A stretch of DNA of 64,000 nt, from contig JBKPSR010000101.1 in NCBI GenBank assembly GCA_046735115.1, positions 1 to 64,000 on the forward strand, given 5' to 3'. The notes beneath the pieces are model-generated. The model had not been told where the DNA came from. It did no database searches and worked only from the letters and a program-made list of their open reading frames with translations. This DNA comes from JACVRW01 sp046735115. Its GTDB lineage: Bacteria; Actinomycetota; Thermoleophilia; Solirubrobacterales; Thermoleophilaceae. Positions 15,392-23,604 of the stretch are shown here, in pieces. The position numbers were made by a program, and so were the translations under genes. Numbering within the stretch: position 1 is the first letter of the stretch; the number at the start of each line of letters is the position of its first letter.

Positions 15392-15690
15392 CTAGCGGTC
15401 CACCATCCGCTGGTTCGCCTCGCTGTAACGCGCGCCTCGGGCCTCGAGCTGTGCCTCCTCGATCTCGCGGAGGTCGTCTTCGGTCAGCTCGACGTCTGCG
15501 GCCGCGAGGTTCTCGTCGAGCCGGTGCAGCTTGGTCGCCCCGGGATTGGAACGATCCACCGCTTCCGCGCGAGCAGCCAGGCGAGTGCGACCTGCGCAGG
15601 GGTTGCGCCCTTGCGATCTGCGATGCGCTGAAGCAGGTCGACGAACGCACGGTTGGCTTTGCGCGCGTCCGGGTCGCTGAAGCGCGGCAC
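15392..15690 (-). pseudogene. Aldo/keto reductase C-terminal remnant, frameshifted
   Basis: Two frames give the AKR C-terminal third. PRFSDPDARKANRAFVDLLQ, then TPAQVALAWLLARKRWIVPIP lie in one frame. ATKLHRLDENLAAADVELTE to the stop at 15392 lies in another. A single-base loss near 15549, just after the PIPG turn that binds NADP(H), explains the shift. The N-terminal barrel with the catalytic Tyr/Lys/His is absent. The truncation point abuts the remnant of an oppositely oriented regulator. Confidence 0.75.
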
Positions 15691-15842
15691 GGTGGTACGA
15701 GGTCATGGAGATCTCGGCCGACAGGGGGTTGCGGCTGGCTATCTTCAGCGCCGAGCCAGGGACGCGTTCGGCCGAGGCACTCGACCTCTTGGAAAGCTGG
15801 ATTGCGAAACCCGACTCGGTCGCGGCGCGCCGGGGCCAGTAG
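15690..15842 (+). pseudogene. C-terminal remnant of MmyB/XRE-type regulator
   Basis: The frame RWYEVMEISADRGLRLAIFS, then AEPGTRSAEALDLLESW and stop at 15842 resembles the end of the ligand-binding domain of MmyB-type XRE regulators. In those, a YTAEPGSPSAEAL-like segment precedes the terminus. The helix-turn-helix and most of the sensor domain are missing. Such regulators often sit divergently beside aldo/keto reductases, so one deletion removing both 5' ends explains this and the neighbouring remnant. Confidence 0.5.
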
Positions 15843-15947
15843 GTGTCCGAAGTCGCGGAGCCGCCGGTCGGGACACACAGTGCGCCCGGGCATAACCGGA
15901 AGCGCTCCTAGACTTCTGGGTGCGGCAACAACTGAGAGGAGGAGCGC

Positions 15948-16088
15948 ATGGCAGGCATCTCGCTCGGCGGAATCATCGTCATCATCGGGATCATCCTGAT
16001 GTTCATCTGGAGCTTCCTGGGCGGGCTGATCGTCGTGCTAATCGGGCTGATCGCGTTCGGGGGCTTCGCGCGCGGCCGGTGGTACTGA
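15948..16088 (+). CDS. Small hydrophobic membrane protein, 46 aa
   Basis: ATG 15948 follows a textbook AGGAGG with 5 nt spacing. The 46 residues are almost wholly hydrophobic: ISLGGIIVIIGIILMFIWSF, a GG turn, then a second segment ending with FARGRWY. It likely forms a two-helix hairpin in the membrane with a basic tail. I do not recognise the family. It stands alone between the deletion scar and the ECF41 sigma gene, which it faces. Confidence 0.7.
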   Translation: MAGISLGGIIVIIGIILMFIWSFLGGLIVVLIGLIAFGGFARGRWY

Positions 16089-16095
16089 CGCGGGG

Positions 16096-16980
16096 CTAGC
16101 CCTCGAGCAGTGTCAGGTCGACCTGGGCCAGGCGCTCCGGGTCGGCCAGGATGTCCATCGCGACGACCCTGCCGTCCCGCACGGTGAACCCGGCGATCGC
16201 GAACAGCTTTTCGTCGCGCATCGTGACCGTGCCGGCGGCGCCATTGACCAGCGCGGGCCGGATGTCCAGGTCCAGACGCGAGAACATGAGCGCCTGCCGC
16301 GCCACGTTCTCCGCGCCGCGAACCTCGCGCGCGACGCCCTCGGGCCAGGGCCCCTGGTCGGATCTCAGCACGATGTCCGGGTCGAGCACGGCCACGAGCG
16401 CGTCGAAGTCGCCCTCGCGTGCGGCGGCGAGGAAGGCGTCCACAACCTCGCGCTGAGCGCCCACGTCGGCGTCCGGGTCCGGGGCCGCGCCGCGCACCCT
16501 CCGGCGGGCCCTGCTGGCGAGCTGTCGCGCGGCGTCGGGCGAGCGGTCCAAGATCCCGGCGATCTCGTCGAACGGCACAGCGAACATGTCGTGCAGCACG
16601 AACGCGAGCCGCTCGGGCGGCGACAGGGTCTCGAGCACGACGAGCAACGCGAGCCCGAGCGAGTCGGCCAGCACTGCCTCGTGCTGCGGGTCGGTCCCGT
16701 CGGCGCTGTCGACGATCGGCTCCGGCACATGCACGCCCAGCGGCTGCTCGCGGTCCGCGTGCCGTGAGCGCAGCATGTTCAGGGACACCCGTCCCACCAC
16801 GGTGGTGAGCCAAGCGCCGAGGTTCTCGATCGCCTCGGCGTCCGACCTGGTGAGGCGGAGCCATGCCTCCTGGACCGCATCGTCGGCCTCGCTCAGCGAC
16901 CCGAGCATCCGGTAGGCCACTCCGCGCAGCCGAGGCCGCTGCTCTTCGAACCTCTCAACCAGCCAGTCGCGCTCGTTCAC
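16096..16980 (-). CDS. ECF41-family RNA polymerase sigma factor (SigJ-like)
   Basis: 294 residues from GTG 16980, with GGAGGAA 9 nt upstream. Sigma region 2 contains GVAYRMLGSLSEADDAVQEA and region 4 has LSPPERLAFVLHDMFAVPFD and EIAGILDRSPDAARQLASRA. A C-terminal SnoaL-like domain (about 180-290) ends with ILADPERLAQVDL, close to the NPDKL-type motif by which the ECF41 extension controls activity. ECF41 factors have no anti-sigma gene and pair with a carboxymuconolactone decarboxylase, oxidoreductase or epimerase; an epimerase lies divergently next door. Confidence 0.9.
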   Translation of the reverse strand: MNERDWLVERFEEQRPRLRGVAYRMLGSLSEADDAVQEAWLRLTRSDAEAIENLGAWLTTVVGRVSLNMLRSRHADREQPLGVHVPEPIVDSADGTDPQHEAVLADSLGLALLVVLETLSPPERLAFVLHDMFAVPFDEIAGILDRSPDAARQLASRARRRVRGAAPDPDADVGAQREVVDAFLAAAREGDFDALVAVLDPDIVLRSDQGPWPEGVAREVRGAENVARQALMFSRLDLDIRPALVNGAAGTVTMRDEKLFAIAGFTVRDGRVVAMDILADPERLAQVDLTLLEG

Positions 16981-17016
16981 GGTCACATTCCTCCGTCGGC
17001 CTGGGTCATACAGATA

Positions 17017-17043
17017 GACCCCTGACAGCCCACGGATGTGACA
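17017..17043 (-). promoter_or_regulatory. ECF41-type promoter of the sigma gene
   Basis: Minus strand TGTCACA (17043-17037), 16 bases, then GGTC (17020-17017). The published ECF41 consensus as I recall it is TGTCACA at -35 and CGTC at -10 with this spacing. The element would start transcription about 30 nt upstream of the sigma GTG, implying autoregulation. Confidence 0.65.
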
Positions 17044-17061
17044 GTGCAGTGAGGAGACGAG

Positions 17062-18054
17062 ATGCGAGTTTTCGTCACAGGAGCCAGCGGCGCCATCGGC
17101 ACGCGGCTCGTACCCCAGCTGATCGATCGGGGACACGAGGTGATCGGCACCTACCGGTCCCCCGGAGGCGAGCAGCGCCTGCGGGCGCTCGGGGCGACGC
17201 CAATCCAGCTCGACCTGCTGGACGCCCGCGCAGTCCGCCAGGCGGTGCTCGGCAGCGAGCCGGAGGCGATCGTCCACGAGGCGACCGCGCTGGCGAACGT
17301 GCGCTTCTCGAGGAACCTCGACAAGAGCTTCGCCGAGACGAACAGGCTCCGGACCGAGGGCACCAACGCGCTTCTGTCCGCTGCACGCGAGGCGGGCGTC
17401 CGCCGTTTCGTAGCTCAGAGCTTCGCCAGCATGCGCCACGCGCGCGAGGGCGCCTGGGTCAAGACCGAGGACGACCCGCTCGACCCGAACCCCATCGCCG
17501 GGACGCGCGAGTCCAACAGCGCGATGCGCCACCTCGACGAGGCTGTCACCGAGGCCGGCGGGATCGCGCTTCGCTACGGCGGCTTCTACGGCGCCTCCAA
17601 CGACGGCCTCGTCGAGCCCGTGCGGAAGCGGCAGTTCCCGATCGTCGGCGACGGCGGCGGCGTCTTCTCCTTCATACACCTGGACGACGCCGCGGCGGCG
17701 ACGGTGCTCGCGCTCGAGCCCGAAGGGCCCGCCATCTACAACATCGTCGACGACGAGCCCGCCCCCACGCGCGAGTGGCTCCCCGTGCTCGCCCAGGCGC
17801 TCGGCGCCAAGCCGCCGCGCCACGTCCCGCGCTGGCTCGCGCGCCTGATCGCCGGCGAGGCCGCGCTCATGATGGGAACGGAATCGAGAGGCGTCTCGAA
17901 CGCGAAAGCGAAGCGCGAGCTCGGATGGACGCTGCGCCATCCCAGCTGGCGACAGGGCTTCGCGGCCGTATACGCACCGGCGGCCGCGGGCCCGTCGCCT
18001 GCGGGAGCGGCTCGCGCTCAGGCCGCGACGACCTCCGAGAACCTGTCGAGGTAG
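17062..18054 (+). CDS. NAD-dependent epimerase/dehydratase (ECF41 partner)
   Basis: 330 residues, ATG 17062 behind GAGGAG. The N-terminal Rossmann motif is VTGASGAIGTRL (TGxxGxxG). Then come DLLD and LRYGGFYG, with a C-terminal substrate domain. The usual YxxxK pair is not obvious (SFASMRH and RESNSAMRHLDE lie at that place), so catalysis may be atypical. Its position head-to-head with the ECF41 sigma gene marks it as the partner whose transcription these factors normally control. The last 37 bases overlap the SRPBCC gene on the other strand. The C-terminal tail is Ala/Pro-rich. Confidence 0.85.
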   Translation: MRVFVTGASGAIGTRLVPQLIDRGHEVIGTYRSPGGEQRLRALGATPIQLDLLDARAVRQAVLGSEPEAIVHEATALANVRFSRNLDKSFAETNRLRTEGTNALLSAAREAGVRRFVAQSFASMRHAREGAWVKTEDDPLDPNPIAGTRESNSAMRHLDEAVTEAGGIALRYGGFYGASNDGLVEPVRKRQFPIVGDGGGVFSFIHLDDAAAATVLALEPEGPAIYNIVDDEPAPTREWLPVLAQALGAKPPRHVPRWLARLIAGEAALMMGTESRGVSNAKAKRELGWTLRHPSWRQGFAAVYAPAAAGPSPAGAARAQAATTSENLSR

Positions 18055-18497
18055 AGCGACCAGCCACCTTCGCCCCCGACGCCCTCGCGCGTGCCCTCCC
18101 AGCCGTCGCCGTGACGGTCGAGATTGCGGTGCTCGAGCTCGACTCGGGTGCGCTCGCGAGACTCGGCTGTGAACCGGACTTCGATCTCGCTGGTCCGGTC
18201 GGGATCCATCTCGATCTGCCACTGGGTGTTGATGTCCCAGCTGAACACGACCCGGTTCGGCGGCTCGTACACGAGCACGCGCGCCCAGCGGCACTCGCTG
18301 CCGTCCACGCCGCGGTCGTAGATGTGCCCGCCCACGTGTGACTCGAAGACCGTCTCGGCGATCGGCGCGTCGAGCAGGTTGTGGTCGGGCGGCTTGAAGC
18401 TGCCGAAGTCGTCGGTGAACACCGAGAACGCGCGCTCGATGGGCGCGTCCACGACGACCGAGTGACGGACGGCCGTATCCGATGCCTGCGTGCTCAT
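18018..18497 (-). CDS. SRPBCC (AHSA1/START-like) domain protein
   Basis: 159 residues from ATG 18497. The fold is recognisable from HSVVVDAPIERAFSVFTDDF at the start, YEPPNRVVFSWDI in the middle, and the closing helix GGWSLYLDRFSEVVA. AHSA1-type proteins bind hydrophobic ligands; the ligand is unknown. The ATG overlaps the stop of the ArsR-type gene upstream (ATGA), a common two-gene module in which the SRPBCC protein is regulated by its ArsR partner. Confidence 0.9.
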   Translation of the reverse strand: MSTQASDTAVRHSVVVDAPIERAFSVFTDDFGSFKPPDHNLLDAPIAETVFESHVGGHIYDRGVDGSECRWARVLVYEPPNRVVFSWDINTQWQIEMDPDRTSEIEVRFTAESRERTRVELEHRNLDRHGDGWEGTREGVGGEGGWSLYLDRFSEVVAA

Positions 18498-18814
18498 TCG
18501 CTCTCCTTCATCGCTCGTTCGACGGCCGACCTGTAGCCGGCCAGTGCTTGGTCCCAGAAGTGGTCGAGGTAGGCGCGCAGCGCCTCGAGCCCGTCGGGAT
18601 CCACCCGGTAGATGCGACGCGTGCCGAGCTGCTGGTCCGACACGAGCCGCGCCTCCTTCAGCACCTTCAGGTGCTGCGACACGGCGGGCCGGCTGACGGG
18701 CAGCTCGCTCGCAAGGTCGCCGACCGCCCGCGGGCGCTCGGCGAGGCGCTCGAAGATGTCGCGCCTGGTGGGATCGCCCAGCGCCGTGAGGGCGTCGGCT
18801 CGGTAAGTGACCAC
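18494..18814 (-). CDS. ArsR-family winged-helix repressor
   Basis: About 106 residues if GTG 18814 is used; GTG is typical and the conserved part begins YRADALTALGDPTRRDIFER. The recognition helix is SRPAVSQHLKVLKEARLV, followed by the wing GTRRIYRVDPDG. No metal-binding ELCVC motif is present, so it is of the non-metal type that pairs with SRPBCC genes. An inverted repeat of TCGGTAAGTG flanks the start (18800-18838), consistent with autorepression. The frame is open to 18850, but that would bury the operator. Confidence 0.88.
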   Translation of the reverse strand: MVTYRADALTALGDPTRRDIFERLAERPRAVGDLASELPVSRPAVSQHLKVLKEARLVSDQQLGTRRIYRVDPDGLEALRAYLDHFWDQALAGYRSAVERAMKESE

Positions 18815-18838
18815 GAACGGTAAGATGCCACTTACCGA
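18800..18838. promoter_or_regulatory. Inverted-repeat operator at ArsR gene
   Basis: Perfect 10-bp arms TCGGTAAGTG (18800-18809) and CACTTACCGA (18829-18838) surround 19 bases that hold a third half-site, CGGTAAGAT. It overlaps the ArsR start region, as expected for an autoregulatory site. Confidence 0.7.
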
Positions 18839-18853
18839 CGGACATGTCAAGCG

Positions 18854-20098
18854 CTAGTCCGCCAGGTCCGCGATCACCTGCGCGTTGTGGCGGTGGCCCA
18901 CGGTCTCGTAGCCGATCACGGTCACCCACGGGACGAGCGACAGCACCAGCAGGCACCACTCGATCGAGACGTCGGCCGCGGCCATCGCCAGCGAGGCGCC
19001 GAGCAGCACCGCGGACGCGCCGATCAATAGGAAGTGGAGGCGATCGACGGTGCGGCTCAGGTACACGTAGAGGAGGTAGACCGCGAGGACGTAGATCGCG
19101 AGTGGGATGGCGGTCGTGAGCAGGGTGTCCAGCACGCCGAGCTCCGACTTGTCCTCGACCAGGTAGGCGGCCACATGAAGGCCTGCCCCGGTCGCCACCA
19201 CCGCGGCGAACAGCGGTATGTGGCCGTAGCCCCAGCCGAACGAGCGGTCCCGGCGGCGCTCGAGGATCTCTCCGCACGGCATGACGAAATAGATCCACCA
19301 CATGCCGAAGGTGAGCGCGACGCCGGCGAAACCGACCACCGCCGCCTCGACCGACCATCCCTGCCCCTCCGGGCCCACGATCGCCCCGAGTGCCGCGATC
19401 GTCCCGAGGATCGCCTCGCCGAGGGCGATGATCACGAGCAGGCCGTACCGCTCGGCGATGTGGTGCGGGTGCCAGGGCGTACCGCCCTTCCGCGTCTCCG
19501 CGACGACCGGCCCGCCCAGCTCGATCAGCAGCAGCACCGCGGCCCAGGCGAACATCGCGCCGACCGATGTCCTCGCGAGGGCGAGCGCCACCCAGCCCGC
19601 CTGCGCCACCAGGATGGTCACGATGTAGGTCCTGCAGGCGGGGGCGCGCTGCGGATCCTGCCGCGCCGCGCGGCCCCACTGCGCGACCATCGCCACGCGC
19701 ATCACGACGTAACCCGCGACCAGAACGCCGTTGTCCACGTGGTGGCCCGCGTCGATCGAGGAGAACACGTCCGCGATCCCGAGCGCGAACACGAGGACGC
19801 CGACCATCTGGACCAGGGTCAGGAGCCGGAAGACCCAGTCGTCGGTGTCGTAGGCGGACGCGAACCACGAGAAGTTGATCCATGCCCAGCTGATCCCGAA
19901 CGCGACGAAGCCGAACGCGAGCAGGCTCGTGCGGATGTGGTCCTCGGCGAGGTAGTGCGCGAGCTGGTCGGCCGCTGTCCCGAACGCGACGACGAAGGTC
20001 AGGTCGAACAAAAGCTCCAGCGGAGTCGCTGCGCGGTGCGCCTCGTCCGGGTCACGCCCGGTCATCCGCGCCACCCGGTGGGCGAGTGGTGATGCCAT
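18854..20098 (-). CDS. ltrA: Low temperature requirement protein A (LtrA) family
   Basis: 414 residues from ATG 20098. The N-terminal signature ATPLELLFDLTFVVAFGTAA is typical of LtrA. About ten membrane helices follow, with the conserved segment HHIAERYGLLVIIALGEAIL near the centre. LtrA was named from a Listeria cold-growth mutant; its biochemical role is unknown. It is monocistronic here and converges on nothing: the ArsR operator lies 15 bp beyond its stop. Confidence 0.9.
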   Translation of the reverse strand: MASPLAHRVARMTGRDPDEAHRAATPLELLFDLTFVVAFGTAADQLAHYLAEDHIRTSLLAFGFVAFGISWAWINFSWFASAYDTDDWVFRLLTLVQMVGVLVFALGIADVFSSIDAGHHVDNGVLVAGYVVMRVAMVAQWGRAARQDPQRAPACRTYIVTILVAQAGWVALALARTSVGAMFAWAAVLLLIELGGPVVAETRKGGTPWHPHHIAERYGLLVIIALGEAILGTIAALGAIVGPEGQGWSVEAAVVGFAGVALTFGMWWIYFVMPCGEILERRRDRSFGWGYGHIPLFAAVVATGAGLHVAAYLVEDKSELGVLDTLLTTAIPLAIYVLAVYLLYVYLSRTVDRLHFLLIGASAVLLGASLAMAAADVSIEWCLLVLSLVPWVTVIGYETVGHRHNAQVIADLAD

Positions 20099-20123
20099 GA
20101 GCGGAACTATCGCGGTCGGCCGG

Positions 20124-20171
20124 GTGACAAGTCACGCCCTTGCCGCAGGGCAAGAAAGGCCTTGCCCAAGG
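20124..20171. promoter_or_regulatory. Palindrome cluster upstream of ltrA
   Basis: Three consecutive inverted repeats lie 26-73 bp upstream of the ltrA start: GTGAC-AA-GTCAC (20124-20135), CTTGCC-GCAG-GGCAAG (20139-20154) and CCTTG-CC-CAAGG (20160-20171). They could be operators or a 5' leader structure for ltrA. Confidence 0.4.
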
Positions 20172-20257
20172 GCACCTGTATTGGGGTCTCCGAGCCCATT
20201 ACGCCAGCGCACGCCGAGGAGCACGATCCAGGCCTGCGCAGCGGCAGGCACCGCTCG

Positions 20258-21519
20258 CTTCCCCCAGTCCCGGCCCGGGCCTGGATCATCTCGGTCGGCT
20301 TCACCCCGGATGGGAGCGGCGTCGTCTCGGCATCGTTTGACGGCGCTATGCGGCTGTGGGATCCCTCGTCCGGGGCGATAGTGGACACGTTCGGCGGACA
20401 CTCCTCGGGCTCCAACCAGAGCATCGCGCCCGACGGGCGGACGCTCGTGGCCGAATCCGACAGCGGCAGCGTCGCGGCGTGGGACCTCTCGGGCGGCCAG
20501 CGTCTGGGCAGGACATTCCGCTGGGGCTCGCCCGAACTGGGCTGTGCCGTCACGCCGTGCTTTGTCGTGAACCCGCAGAGCACGCTCATGGCCACTAACC
20601 AGGCCGACGGGAGGATCGCGCTGATCGATCTCCGCACCCGGCGCGTGATCGGCAGGCTGCCCTCGAACGGTGGAGCGGCGGCAAACGCCCTGGCCTTCTT
20701 CCCGGACGGCCGTCGGCTGGCCACCGGCGATGCCACCGGGCGCGTTGCCGTCTGGGACGTGCGCGCCCGTCGCATACTGAGCACGGCGCGCTTCAAGGAC
20801 CCGTCTGGTTGGTGGCCGTGAGCCCCGACTCAAAGCTGCTGGCGGCTCAGACGCATGCCGACGGACGCTCCGCGTCGCGGGTGGAGCTGCGCGCGCTCGC
20901 CTCCGGGAGGACGCTCTGCGCCAGGGACGTCCCCCATGGCCACGGCGGGCTGCTGTTCAGCCCGAATGGCGAGCGGCTCGCCGCGCTCGGATGCTGCGAA
21001 CAGGGCTCGACGATCCGGGTGTGGGACGCGCGCTCGGGCAAGCGCTCGTATCGCCCACGAGTGCCGGGCACCGCCCGCTCGATCGCCTTCTCGCCCGACG
21101 GGCGCTACCTCGGAGCCGGGACCGCCGACGGCAAGCTGGTGCTCTGGCAGGCCGACGACGGCGAACAGGCAGGACCGACGTTCAAGGCGGCAGCCGGAGC
21201 CGCGAGCCCGATCTCGTTCTCGCCCGATGGCCGGCTGCTGGCCGTGAGTGGCGAAGACGGCACGGCATCGCTGTGGGACCTTGACTCGCGGAAGCGCCTC
21301 GGCGAGAGCTTCCCGATCCCGCAGGCGGCGATCCCGGTCGCGCAGTTCGCGGGCAACGGCGACCTCGTGATCGTGAACCTCGCCGACGCGGCGGTGTGGC
21401 CGACCGATCCAGACAGGTGGGAGCGCTTCGCGTGTCGGGCGGCCGGAAGGGACATGACTAAGGCGGAGTGGAACGACATTCTTCCCGACCGGCCGTACCA
21501 GCACGTCTGCCCGTCGTAG
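20258..21519 (+). pseudogene. WD40-repeat protein, 5'-truncated and frameshifted
   Basis: Beta-propeller blades are clear in two frames. The first runs from ISVGFTPDGSGVVSASFDG to TGRVAVWDVRARRILS, and the second from LVAVSPDSKLLAAQTHADG to ASLWDLDSRKRLGESF. The switch at about 20810 needs loss of one T. The C-terminus (WERFACRAAGRDMTKAEW, DRPYQHVCPS) is the standard end of WD40 modules attached to BTAD or STAND regulators in actinobacteria, but no such N-terminal domain is present. It is probably the 3' half of a lost signalling protein. Confidence 0.8.
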
Positions 21520-21529
21520 CGCCTGGGCG

Positions 21530-21814
21530 TCAGCTCACGGTCTGAACCGGCACCTCGTAGAACTCGACGGACACGCGGCGCTCGCTCGCACCGGGGTTCA
21601 TCGCGTTCAGCGCCTCGTCGCCGCGGCGCATCGCCTCCTCGCTCTCGAAGAGAGTGACACCTAGGCCCTTGCCCGTCTCACGGTTGACCAGCATCAGCAT
21701 CTTCGCGCCCTCGAGCCCCTCGGGAGTCTGGCCCTGAACCTCGTCGCGAACCATGCCGATCGCATCGTCGACCTTGGACGGGTCGCTATCGAACGTCGCC
21801 ACGCGTGCGTACAC
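21530..21814 (-). CDS. Small dimeric alpha/beta-barrel (ABM-like) protein
   Basis: 94 residues from GTG 21814, with AAGGAGG 7 nt upstream. The pattern VYARVATFDSDPSKVDDAIG, then GAKMLMLVNRETGKGLGVTL and FESEEAMRRGDEALNAM, matches the ferredoxin-like antibiotic-biosynthesis-monooxygenase fold. Many members have no known substrate. It stands alone between the WD40 remnant and the PolX-PHP gene. Confidence 0.7.
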   Translation of the reverse strand: MYARVATFDSDPSKVDDAIGMVRDEVQGQTPEGLEGAKMLMLVNRETGKGLGVTLFESEEAMRRGDEALNAMNPGASERRVSVEFYEVPVQTVS

Positions 21815-21900
21815 GTCTTCGCCTCCTTGGTGAGCGGACACAGGCTGTCCGACACCGCTGATTCTCACCTATCCGAGCCGGAGGAGACCAGCCTGCGGGG

Positions 21901-23523
21901 CTAACGCCCTGAGCGGCGCCCCATCAGCTCGTCCAGCGGCCGCGTGTTGAGAACGTCCGCGGCGGTGGCCCAGCCACGGCGGGCCGTAACCACCGAAAGC
22001 GTCATGTTGGCGAGCCCGCGCACCGAGTGGGAGTCCGTCGAGCAGACGATCTGGACGCCAGCCCTGAGCGCCTCGCGCACGTGCTCGCCGCGGAGATCGA
22101 GCCGGTCCGGGAGGCCGTTGACCTCGAGCGCCACGCCCTGCTCGAGCGCGAGGTCGAAGACGCGCTCCAGGTCGAGCGCGTTCTCGGGCCGCCGGTTGAT
22201 GAGCCGGCCCTTCGGATGGCTGAGGCAGCTCACGTGCGGGTTCAGCAGCGCCGCCTCCACGCGCTTGGTGAGTTCGCGGCGCGGCATTCGCTGTCCCCCG
22301 TGGACGCTCGCCTGCACCCAGTCGAGCTCGGCGAGGACGTCGTCCGGCAGGTCCAAGCGGCCGTCGGGGAGGATGTCGCACTCGATCCCGCGGAGCACGC
22401 GGAAAGGCGTCAGCAGCTCGTTGGCGGCCGCGATCTCGTCGCCCTGGCGGCGGACCTCGTCGGCGGTCAGCCCGCGAACCGCGCCCACGGCCGGCGTGTG
22501 GTCGCAGATCGCCAGATACTCGTAGCCGCGCTCGCGGGCGGCGCGGCCCATCTCCTCGACGGTCTGGCGCCCGTCCGACCAGGTGGTGTGGCAATGCAGG
22601 TCGCCGCGGATCGCGTCCACCTCCACCAGCGGCGGCGGCTCGCCGCGGAACGGCTCCTCGCGCAGCTCCGGCGGGCACCACGGGATCCCGAGCCCGCGGT
22701 AGACCCCCTCCTCGTCGGGCGCGTCCGGCAGCGGCTCGAGCGCCGCGACGTACTCCGCCGCCCCGGTGGCGCGCACCAGCGCCGTCCCGAACCGCCCTGG
22801 CTCGGCAGCCACGAGCTCGACGGGCACGCCCTCGACGGTCACGCCGACCGCCTGCCGCGGGGCCCGGTCGATCACCGCGACGATCTGGGGCAGGGTCGCG
22901 AAGCGCGCGACCACATCCTCGGGCTCGGACGCCGCGCAGACAACCGCCAACTGCTCGCACGAGTCGCGGCGGCGACGCACGTCGCCGGCCGCCTCGCCGC
23001 CGAGCGCGGCCGCGATGCCACCCACCAGCTCCCAGGCGCGCGGCAGGAGTAGGCCCCGCGGTGGTCGCGGGTCGCCCCCGCGGGCGAGCGCCTCGAGCAG
23101 CCGCGCCTCCGTCTTCGGGCCGATTCCGGGAGCGCTTGCGAGCCGGCCGGCCGCCGCCGCCTCGCGGAACTCCCCGGCGGTGCGGATGCCGAGCGCGCGC
23201 GCCAGCTCAATCGAGCGCTTCGCGCCGAGCCCGAGGTAGCGCCCCAGGCCGACGAGCTCGGGCGCCACCTCCCGCTCGAGCTCGTCCAGCTCAACGATCC
23301 GGCCGGTCTCGACGAGCTCCCGCAGCCGCGCCTCGATGCTCCGCCCGATCCCGCGCAGCTGGCGCACCCGCCCGGCCCGCACCAGCTCCTCCACGGACAC
23401 GCCCGTCGCGCGGATGGTCTCCGCGGCACGCCGATACGCGCGCGCCGTGTACGGGTTCGCCTCCACGAGCTCGAGCAGCGAGGCAAAGGCGTCGAGGCGA
23501 TCGGCGATCTCGGCGTTCTCCAC
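21901..23523 (-). CDS. PolX-type protein: HhH, degenerate polymerase domain, PHP phosphoesterase
   Basis: 540 residues from GTG 23523. The N-terminal helix-hairpin-helix region (about 1-130) has ANPYTARAYRRAAETIRA and SAPGIGPKTEARLLEAL. Next is the Pol-beta-like domain, then a C-terminal PHP domain (about 320-540) with DLHCHTTWSDG, CDHTP, GIECDIL, HPKGRL and STDSHS, a complete metal-binding set. The polymerase metal motif is defective: where PolX has GS-x-RR followed by DxD, this protein has GDVRRRRDSCEQLAVV. It is therefore probably a phosphoesterase/nuclease rather than a gap-filling polymerase. Confidence 0.88.
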   Translation of the reverse strand: MENAEIADRLDAFASLLELVEANPYTARAYRRAAETIRATGVSVEELVRAGRVRQLRGIGRSIEARLRELVETGRIVELDELEREVAPELVGLGRYLGLGAKRSIELARALGIRTAGEFREAAAAGRLASAPGIGPKTEARLLEALARGGDPRPPRGLLLPRAWELVGGIAAALGGEAAGDVRRRRDSCEQLAVVCAASEPEDVVARFATLPQIVAVIDRAPRQAVGVTVEGVPVELVAAEPGRFGTALVRATGAAEYVAALEPLPDAPDEEGVYRGLGIPWCPPELREEPFRGEPPPLVEVDAIRGDLHCHTTWSDGRQTVEEMGRAARERGYEYLAICDHTPAVGAVRGLTADEVRRQGDEIAAANELLTPFRVLRGIECDILPDGRLDLPDDVLAELDWVQASVHGGQRMPRRELTKRVEAALLNPHVSCLSHPKGRLINRRPENALDLERVFDLALEQGVALEVNGLPDRLDLRGEHVREALRAGVQIVCSTDSHSVRGLANMTLSVVTARRGWATAADVLNTRPLDELMGRRSGR

Positions 23524-23604
23524 GGGGCTACATCCTTGTGGACAGGGGCTAGCCGCACCTGAAGAGGCGGGAATACCGGATTGGAGAGCCGTCTGTGCGG
23601 CGGG

